Source of the DNA: Dehalococcoidia bacterium UBA2160
Lineage (GTDB): Bacteria > Chloroflexota > Dehalococcoidia > Lucifugimonadales > UBA1123
Direction: 5' to 3'
Length of the DNA: 27,600 nt
Assembly (NCBI GenBank): GCA_002328865.1
Contig: DCWO01000085.1
Coordinates: forward strand, 1 to 27,600
Part shown: positions 22,091 through 27,600 of the stretch, in pieces
Layout: every line of letters starts with the position of its first letter
Position numbering within the stretch: the stretch's first letter is position 1
Translations under genes and position numbers: made by a program
The notes under the pieces: generated by a model
The model's input: the letters and a program-made list of their open reading frames with translations, nothing else
The model's database searches: none
Told to the model about the DNA's origin: nothing

Positions 22091-23965
22091 TTAGTGGTTC
22101 GACGACGAGGCAGCGGGTCCCGGATCGTTCACCGGTTCGAATGCCCAGGCATACACGGCGACCGTCGCGATAAGTGCGCCGGCGATCGCAAACACGAATG
22201 GGAAGATTACGTCGTTGTAGACGACCCCGTACCCGGCGATCAACAGCCCGATGCTGACGACGATCGGCCAGTATGACGGCTGCGGCAAGTGGATGTCGTG
22301 GCCTTCTTCGCCGTCCGCACCCCCGGCGACCGGTACGGGGACGCGCTCGGGACGGCTCTGCTTCTGGGCCCACCAGTCGTCACGGTCTTGTACAATCGGG
22401 ATGGCGGCGAAGTTGTACTCCGGCGGCGGCGACGGGATCGACCATTCCAGGGTCCTGCCGTCCCAAGGGTCGCCAACGGCGGGTTCACCCTTCCGCCAGT
22501 TCCGCGCGATGTTGTGGACGAACATCAAGAATGACAGGGTCAATATAGCCACGCCGATGGTGGAAACCATGTTCCAGAAGTCCCACCCCATGGCAGAATC
22601 GTAGGTGTAGATCCGTCTGGGCATCCCGTCCAAGCCCGTGAAATGCATCGGGAAGAAGGTCACGTTCTGACCTATGAACATGAGCCAGAATTGCGCCCGG
22701 CCACTTTTCTCGTTGTACATCCGGCCGGTGACCTTTGGGAACCAGTAGTAGATGCCCGCGAAAAGCGCCATCATGGCGCCGCCGAAAAGCACGTAGTGGA
22801 TGTGGGCAACGATGAAATAGGTGTCTTGCTGCTGGGCGTCCGACGCGGCAATAGAGTGCATGACGCCGCTAATGCCGCCAATCACGAACATCGACACGAA
22901 TCCGACAGCATACAGCATTGGAGTTTTGAAGCTGATCGAACCTCCCCATAGGGTCGCCAGCCAGTTGAACACCTTGATGCCCGTTGGGACCGCGATCATC
23001 ATCGTGGTAACGGAGAACACGGAGTTGGTCACCGGTCCGAGGCCAACCGTGAACATGTGATGGCTCCAAACTATCCATCCCATGAAAGCGATTACCACGC
23101 CGGCCAGTATCACCGTCGTGTACCCGAACAGGGGTTTGCGCGAGAAGGTCGGGATCACCTCTGAGATGATCCCCATGGCCGGGAGGATAAGGATGTAGAC
23201 TTCGGGATGGCCGAATACCCAGAACAGGTGCTGCCAGAGAACCGGAGTGGCTCCGGCGGTCACGTTGAAGAAGTTCATTCCGAAGGTACGGTCGAACAGA
23301 AGCTCGATCAGCGCCACGGTGATAACCGGGAACGCCAATACAAGGAGTATCGCAGTCAGCAACGTCATCCACGTGAAGAGCGGCATCCGCATCATGGTCA
23401 TGCCCGGCGCGCGCATGTTCAAGATGGTGACGATGAAGTTGAACGCCGCGGCCAACGACGCAATCCCAAGAATCAACAGACTGATTATCCAGAAGTCGAC
23501 GCCGTGCGCCGGATTGTACGTGCTGTTGGTCAGGGGGGAGTAGGCGAACCAACCCGTGTTGGGAGCGTTGGCGAGAACCCAACTCATTTTCAGCATCAGG
23601 GCGCCTGCCAGAAAGGTCCAGAAGCTGAAGGCGTTCAGTCGGGGGAAGGCAACGTCGCGGGCACCTATTTGCAAGGGGATGATGAAATTGAAAAAGGCGG
23701 CGCCAAGCGGCATGATCGCCAGGAAGATCATCGTCGTGCCATGCATGGTGAACAGTTGGTTGAATATCTCGGGCGTGACGATGATCTGATCCGGACGGGC
23801 CAACTGCACCCTCATGAGTCCGGCTTCCACACCGCCGCTCAAGAATAGGATAAAGGCCGTCACCCCGTAAAGTATCCCGATTCGCTTGTGGTCTATTGTC
23901 GTTATCCAAGACCAAATCCCTGTCGGGTGAACAGGCCTGGGAATCGCGATCGAACGCGTCGTCAT
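22091..23965 (-). CDS. ctaD: Cytochrome c oxidase subunit I (haem-copper, A-type) with C-terminal membrane extension
   Basis: A 624-residue catalytic subunit. It shows the low-spin haem His (TMHGTTMIF), the CuB site (GHPEVYI with the Tyr of the His-Tyr bond, then WSHHMF), and the haem ligands in HIHYVLFGG. D-channel residues (ARDVAFPRLN, the Glu in GHPEVY) and the K-channel Lys (SFKTPMLY) are present, so it is an A1-type proton-pumping enzyme. After the usual end a loop and two more helices (about 565-612) form a fused extension. AGGGGA lies 5 bases before ATG 23965. It is 72 bases after ctaC in the same operon. Confidence 0.95.
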   Translation of the reverse strand: MTTRSIAIPRPVHPTGIWSWITTIDHKRIGILYGVTAFILFLSGGVEAGLMRVQLARPDQIIVTPEIFNQLFTMHGTTMIFLAIMPLGAAFFNFIIPLQIGARDVAFPRLNAFSFWTFLAGALMLKMSWVLANAPNTGWFAYSPLTNSTYNPAHGVDFWIISLLILGIASLAAAFNFIVTILNMRAPGMTMMRMPLFTWMTLLTAILLVLAFPVITVALIELLFDRTFGMNFFNVTAGATPVLWQHLFWVFGHPEVYILILPAMGIISEVIPTFSRKPLFGYTTVILAGVVIAFMGWIVWSHHMFTVGLGPVTNSVFSVTTMMIAVPTGIKVFNWLATLWGGSISFKTPMLYAVGFVSMFVIGGISGVMHSIAASDAQQQDTYFIVAHIHYVLFGGAMMALFAGIYYWFPKVTGRMYNEKSGRAQFWLMFIGQNVTFFPMHFTGLDGMPRRIYTYDSAMGWDFWNMVSTIGVAILTLSFLMFVHNIARNWRKGEPAVGDPWDGRTLEWSIPSPPPEYNFAAIPIVQDRDDWWAQKQSRPERVPVPVAGGADGEEGHDIHLPQPSYWPIVVSIGLLIAGYGVVYNDVIFPFVFAIAGALIATVAVYAWAFEPVNDPGPAASSSNH

Positions 23966-24037
23966 TCATTTCCCCTGTCGGCACGGACTCGATGATGTGT
24001 CGAAATCCGGTGGTTGTTCGAGATCATTTTCAACTGC

Positions 24038-25165
24038 TTACTTCAGCCGCGTAAGGTAGATGACCAGGGCCGAGAGTTCAGCCTCGTTCAGCTCTTTCGC
24101 GGGGTCGATGTAAACGGCAGCCCGTCTGACCATGAGGTTGCCGGGCTTCGCATCCTCCGGATCCTCGAGCCACGACCGGACATTGGCCTGGAAAAGTGAC
24201 GCGTTCACCTGGCCCAGGTCGTCTCGGTTGTCGAAAGCGCCTCCGGCCAACAAGCTGCGGCTAGCCAGATGGGCGAGGTTGGGTCCAAACCGACCCATCA
24301 GACTTGCGCCGTCCGGTCCGAGGTTCATTACCGGGTTAGTGTCGTGGCAACCGGAGCAGCCGGATGCGCGAAAGACCTCTTTGCCTTCTTGCACCAGCGG
24401 ATCTGTGTATTCCGGCGGCGGCGTCGATTGCAGCCGCAGCCAGGCGTCGAAGTCAGCTCGCGGCTCAGCGATCAGCGTGAACCTCATGATGGCGTGCGCG
24501 ACGCCGCAGAACTCGGCGCACTGGCCGCTGTATGTGCCGGCCTGGTCCGCCTGGAGCCACAGTGAGTTGTCGTTATTCGGAACCATGTCCACTTTGCCCG
24601 CGATCTTGGGGACCCAGAAGCTGTGGATCACGTCATCCGATGCCAGCCGGACGATCACGGTCTCGCCAACAGGGACGTGCAGCTCGTTGGCGAACACAAC
24701 CTGCTTTCCAGCATCGTCAGGGTGGGGATACCGGAATTCGAACCACCACTGGTGGCCGATGGCATCGACGACGACGGCGGCTTCATCGGCTGAAACCGGC
24801 GGGTTCGTGTTGTCGAAGATGGTCATTATCGTCGGCACGGCAACCGCCGCTAGAATCAAGATCGGGACAGCCGTCCACGCGACTTCCAGCTTGTTGTTGC
24901 CGTGAGTCTGCCGGGGGACGTCCTCGTTGTGACGCCGGAATGTGACCGCGGCGTAAATCAGAGCGACTTCAACAGCAACGAATATGAACGCGCCCACGCC
25001 AAAAATGATCCAGAACAGGTCGAGTTGCGACTCGGCCACGGGTCCTAGCGGGTCGAATGTCGATTGAGGATGCGAGGGTGTGCACCCAATCATCAACACG
25101 CCGAGCGCCGCCAGGAACGAGACACCCAGCCGTTTCATGCGTCTTCTGCCTGCCAAAACCACCAT
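24038..25165 (-). CDS. ctaC: Cytochrome c oxidase subunit II with fused cytochrome c domain
   Basis: A 375-residue lipoprotein-type subunit II. The signal peptide has a lipobox ending at Cys28 (LMIGC). Two membrane helices follow (about 48-76 and 96-117), then the CuA domain with His181, Cys216, Cys220, His224 and Met227. A C-terminal cytochrome c domain has CSGCH (270-274) and an axial Met near 345. The fusion defines a caa3 oxidase: electrons enter through the attached haem c, pass to CuA and then to ctaD. ATG 25165 is preferred because GGAG lies 9 bases upstream; ATG 25138 would still give a lipoprotein signal. It is the first gene of the oxidase locus. Confidence 0.92.
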   Translation of the reverse strand: MVVLAGRRRMKRLGVSFLAALGVLMIGCTPSHPQSTFDPLGPVAESQLDLFWIIFGVGAFIFVAVEVALIYAAVTFRRHNEDVPRQTHGNNKLEVAWTAVPILILAAVAVPTIMTIFDNTNPPVSADEAAVVVDAIGHQWWFEFRYPHPDDAGKQVVFANELHVPVGETVIVRLASDDVIHSFWVPKIAGKVDMVPNNDNSLWLQADQAGTYSGQCAEFCGVAHAIMRFTLIAEPRADFDAWLRLQSTPPPEYTDPLVQEGKEVFRASGCSGCHDTNPVMNLGPDGASLMGRFGPNLAHLASRSLLAGGAFDNRDDLGQVNASLFQANVRSWLEDPEDAKPGNLMVRRAAVYIDPAKELNEAELSALVIYLTRLK

Positions 25166-25211
25166 CCCCAAAAACTCCGCAACCAACGTCGACTCTATAA
25201 ACGCGTTAACA

Positions 25212-25239
25212 AGCATACTATAGATTGCAACGCTATCAA
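25212..25239 (-). promoter_or_regulatory. Putative promoter of the oxidase locus
   Basis: On the minus strand TTGATA (25239-25234, 5 of 6) and TATGCT (25217-25212, 4 of 6) are 16 bases apart, about 47 bases before ATG 25165. TATAGT at 25222-25217 overlaps the -10. The region is clearly AT-richer than its surroundings. Confidence 0.45.
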
Positions 25240-25251
25240 AGTGATTTCAAG

Positions 25252-25280
25252 TCGTCAAGTTAATAAATGGGGAATATGTT
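25252..25280 (+). promoter_or_regulatory. Weak promoter-like pair facing the structured region
   Basis: TCGTCA (25252-25257, 4 of 6) and TATGTT (25275-25280, 4 of 6) are 17 bases apart on the plus strand. A start near 25287 would make an RNA over the hairpin-rich region. The match is weak. Confidence 0.25.
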
Positions 25281-25286
25281 GAGACC

Positions 25287-25650
25287 GCCGGAATGTCCGA
25301 CGGAATCGCTGGCACTGTTCGGTGACCAGACCGCAGGTCTCTCGCGATCAACTGCAATCGTCTAGTCGGATCGCGAACCCGCCAACGATCCGACCTAAAA
25401 CACCTTTGCCCCAAGAGCGTTTACGAGCGAACGAAGGGCAACCTTGCGAGCACGTTGCGATGGGCGCTCAGCGCTGGCATTCGAGAGTCGGTAAGGCGGC
25501 GCTTGTCCGGAGGGTAAGTGCGGTGCAAGTGCGAACGCCGACGACATGTCGGAAGGGGGCGGGCAGTGCGTGGCTGGGTCGATGCGTCGGGAAGGTCAGC
25601 TCGGTCCCACCGAGGACGGCGCGTTGTCGGAGGCGCCGCCCTCGGTGAAA
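25287..25650 (+). ncRNA. Hairpin-rich gene-free region, candidate structured RNA (family unknown)
   Basis: No protein family is visible in any frame of this region. Inverted repeats include AGACC/GGTCT (25328-25340), TCGCGATC/GATCGCGA (25342-25349 / 25369-25376), GTCGGATCG/CGATCCGAC (25365-25373 / 25386-25394), TTGCCC/GGGCAA (25406-25411 / 25436-25441), CCGAC/GTCGG near 25541-25555, CTCGGT/ACCGAG (25600-25605 / 25609-25614), and CACCGAGG-A-CGGCGC with GCGCCG-C-CCTCGGTG (25608-25647). The second and third exclude each other, as do the last two, which is a switch-like layout. It does not match what I know of RNase P RNA, tmRNA, SRP RNA or common riboswitches. The strand is not certain; it could also be the 3' untranslated region and terminator of the lipoprotein gene. 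Confidence 0.3.
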
Positions 25651-25705
25651 CTCGACTCAGTGGCCGCGGGTCAAAGCTAGTGCATGATCGCAGCCGGAAC
25701 GCCCG

Positions 25706-27586
25706 TCAGTGGACTTGTACCTGCATCGATGTCGGGGCCAACGGACCGTAGGTGAAAGTGATTTCATACGTTCCGGGAGAATCGTAGGTGTAGGTCTCTT
25801 CGAAATGCCGCTCGATTTTGGAATCGGACGTCCACATGATGCAACCCGGCATAACCCCCACGCCCATGCCGTCGCCGAACTGCCATTCGATTCCGTGGCA
25901 GTAGAGGTCTTTGTTGTTGTCCGGCCCACCGACGACATCGGCGATGATCGTCACCGTCAGCGGTTGGCTCCTGTCGACTTCGTGCCGCAACTTGACCGTG
26001 ACATCGGTCCCAACCGGCGTCAGTGGAACCGGTTCTCCACGTGGCTGCTCTTTGGTGATTATTACGGTCGCCGTGTAACGTGGACGCTGGCCCGATGCGG
26101 AGGGGTCTTCGGGATAGGGATCGAGTTCGAGCGCCTTGATACGGAATGGACCGAAGGTGCCGGCGCCGGCCCCAATTGTCAGTTCAGCCCGCCCGAGGTC
26201 TTCTCCCGTTCCCGCGTTCACCAAGCCCATCAGGATCTTTGCCTGTCCCGCCCAGATGCACATGACTGTTCGAGGGCATCTCGAATCTTCCGTGACCTCG
26301 ACGAACGCGAGGTCCAGATCAGCGTCCTCGATCCAGGTTTTCTGGTCTTCGTTGATGCTAAAGGGCTTGTCCAATAAGGCTGGCGTAAACGATCCCGTGG
26401 GCGGCGTCGATCCCGGAACGCCCTGTGTCGTGAATGTCTCGTTCTTGCCGTTGACGTCGACTGTGTGGACCGTTCCTGACGCCAGGTCTGTCCCCAGAGC
26501 GATTCGGGTTTCCACGATCCGGTACTGTTCCGTGCACGTTATGTTCTTGTCCGCGGGAATCAGGTTTGTGAGCTTCACGAATATCGAGGCGCCCTCACGA
26601 TGCATCTCGTAGTCGTCGAACTCGGCGCAACCGTTGGGCAAACCCGATGTGATGACCAGGAAATACTGCACCGGGAACGATTCCGCGACCTCTATCGCGA
26701 TGTTCTCGATCGGCGCCAAGACGGCTACCTTGTCGGCGTCGGGAGTCGGCGCTGGAGTTTCGTTGGGGGTCTGGCAATCGACCGTTGGGTGCACTCGGCG
26801 CATGTCTCCGTTGATCTCAACGTCGTAGACTTTGCAGGGATCGACTTCGCCGTCGATGGGAATGCGCGTCTCCACAGTCCGGTATATTTCGCCGCATGCG
26901 GCGCCAAGCTCGACGCTGTTGGTGATTTCGACTGTGATCACGTCGCCGTTCCGGCGAAGGACATGACCGGCGAGCTCGTGACAGGTGTCGGGAAGTCCGG
27001 ACACGACAACCAGCACGGCTTTGTCCACCCCAATCACTATCTCGACGCTGTCCACGGGCGCGAACTCTTCGGTGGACATCGCCGGCGGGCCGCCCTGGGC
27101 AACAAGGTCGATTGTCACGTCGTTGACGTGCACCTTGTATGTGGCGCCGGGCTCGAAGTCGCTGCCGAGAGCGATTTTCGTCTCGACGAAGCCGTACCGC
27201 ATCGTGCACGCCCTGAGACCTAGGTCACCCGGCTCCAAGTTAGTGACGGTCACCTTGACGGTCTTGCCCTCTCTCGCGACCCGGTGCTCGCCGAACCGGA
27301 CGCACCCGTTAGGCAAACCTGACGTCACTTCGAGAAAGTACTGCGGCGGGAACGACTCGGCGATGATAACGGTCACGTCCTCGATGGGCGCATCCACCTG
27401 CACCATCGGCCTGTTGCCAGTCGGCGGCGGTTGGGCGGGAGTTGACGGCGCGCTCGGCGTCGTTCCGGCTGTGGGCTCGTCCGGCCCGGGGCTCGCCGGC
27501 ACACTCTCGCAAGCAGCGAACACCGCTATCAGGACGATCGCCAACACAGCCATCGTGAATACTCTTCCGGTCCTCTTTGTCTTCAT
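25706..27586 (-). CDS. Large lipoprotein with three Cys-containing repeats and a C-terminal PKD-like domain
   Basis: A 626-residue secreted lipoprotein. The signal peptide ends at a lipobox Cys (AVFAAC, about residue 26), followed by a Pro/Thr-rich linker. Three repeats of about 95 residues follow, near 64-160, 170-262 and 280-375. Each has SGLPxxC, then a second Cys, then Y-x-x-VET-[KR]-I and a final V-x-[VI]-N-[GD] strand, so one disulfide per repeat is likely. A domain with SRCPRTVMCIWAG follows (about 420-440), then a C-terminal PKD-like beta domain with two Cys. No catalytic motif is seen; a surface binding or scaffold role is a guess. ATG 27586 is chosen over ATG 27598 because GGAG lies 6 bases upstream. 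Confidence 0.8.
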   Translation of the reverse strand: MKTKRTGRVFTMAVLAIVLIAVFAACESVPASPGPDEPTAGTTPSAPSTPAQPPPTGNRPMVQVDAPIEDVTVIIAESFPPQYFLEVTSGLPNGCVRFGEHRVAREGKTVKVTVTNLEPGDLGLRACTMRYGFVETKIALGSDFEPGATYKVHVNDVTIDLVAQGGPPAMSTEEFAPVDSVEIVIGVDKAVLVVVSGLPDTCHELAGHVLRRNGDVITVEITNSVELGAACGEIYRTVETRIPIDGEVDPCKVYDVEINGDMRRVHPTVDCQTPNETPAPTPDADKVAVLAPIENIAIEVAESFPVQYFLVITSGLPNGCAEFDDYEMHREGASIFVKLTNLIPADKNITCTEQYRIVETRIALGTDLASGTVHTVDVNGKNETFTTQGVPGSTPPTGSFTPALLDKPFSINEDQKTWIEDADLDLAFVEVTEDSRCPRTVMCIWAGQAKILMGLVNAGTGEDLGRAELTIGAGAGTFGPFRIKALELDPYPEDPSASGQRPRYTATVIITKEQPRGEPVPLTPVGTDVTVKLRHEVDRSQPLTVTIIADVVGGPDNNKDLYCHGIEWQFGDGMGVGVMPGCIMWTSDSKIERHFEETYTYDSPGTYEITFTYGPLAPTSMQVQVH

Positions 27587-27600
27587 CGACTTCTCCATGA

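Larger units (their letters stand above)
25166..25705. other. 540-base gap between ctaC and the lipoprotein gene
   Basis: From left to right it holds the ctaC leader and promoter (to about 25240), an AT-rich strip with a weak plus-strand promoter pair, the hairpin-rich region at 25287-25650, and the short 3' flank of the lipoprotein gene. The strongest hairpin, 25608-25647, is about 60 bases beyond the lipoprotein stop codon and could end its transcript, though no T-run follows on either strand. Confidence 0.5.

Noticed and set aside
25480..25560. tRNA-like look (GGTAAGGCGGC ... GTGCAAGTGCGAAC)
   Set aside because: There is no proper acceptor stem, anticodon stem or T-loop consensus, so a tRNA is not supported; RNase P, tmRNA and SRP RNA signatures are also missing.
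25322..25648. 108-codon plus-strand open frame over the hairpin-rich region
   Set aside because: It is rich in Arg and Pro without any domain. The bases are better explained by inverted repeats.
26600..27560. Possible DNA tandem repeat or CRISPR-like periodicity
   Set aside because: The similarity comes from three diverged protein repeats about 300-330 bases apart, not from short identical repeats with spacers.

Overview
This 27.6-kb window is GC-rich chromosomal DNA from a bacterium. It carries no rRNA, recognisable tRNA, insertion sequence, phage gene or CRISPR array. The gene mix is a caa3-type oxidase with a cytochrome c-fused subunit II, several catabolic enzymes of families known to be multiplied in marine SAR202 bacteria (CaiB/BaiF CoA-transferases, enolase superfamily, URO-D-like and MaoC-like proteins), Rcp1-type response regulators and frequent TTG starts. 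This points to a SAR202-like Chloroflexota genome. That assignment is an inference from gene content only.

Layout: (1) 1-410, minus: the start of a membrane-anchored PDZ-like protein, cut by the window edge. (2) 811-5404, plus: a three-gene operon, hyuA-like, hyuB-like and a maleate isomerase-type member of the Asp/Glu racemase superfamily, for hydantoin/oxoproline-type or related amide compounds. (3) 5535-9943, minus: a four-gene signalling operon of CHASE-PAS-histidine kinase, Rcp1-like receiver, receiver-histidine kinase fusion and a last single receiver. No protein in it has a DNA-binding or enzymatic output domain. (4) 10122-12210: an alpha/beta hydrolase (minus) divergent from an ornithine cyclodeaminase/mu-crystallin family oxidoreductase (plus).

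(5) 12343-16088: two hot-dog fold (MaoC-type) proteins on minus, divergent from two class III CoA-transferases on plus, with overlapping promoters in between. Together they look like an acyl-CoA activation and hydration module. (6) 16433-18980, minus: an unusual enolase-superfamily protein with a His where the third metal ligand should be, and a URO-D/MtaA-like protein, each with its own promoter. (7) 19117-25165, minus: the cytochrome c oxidase locus in transcription order ctaC (CuA plus cytochrome c), ctaD, ctaE, subunit IV, ctaG, a 69-residue two-helix membrane protein and SCO1. (8) 25166-25705: a gene-free stretch rich in hairpins with mutually exclusive pairings. (9) 25706-27586, minus: a large lipoprotein with three copies of a Cys-containing beta-rich repeat.

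Two dispersed repeat families sit between genes. A REP-like palindromic family (12219-12308 and 19851-19888) shares several blocks, and a longer family of about 190-200 bases (12839-13037 and 16178-16365) aligns without gaps over its last 122 bases. The most novel-looking signals are the switch-like structured region at 25287-25650, the enolase paralogue with substituted active-site residues, the CoA-transferase with Glu in place of the catalytic Asp, and the repeat families.
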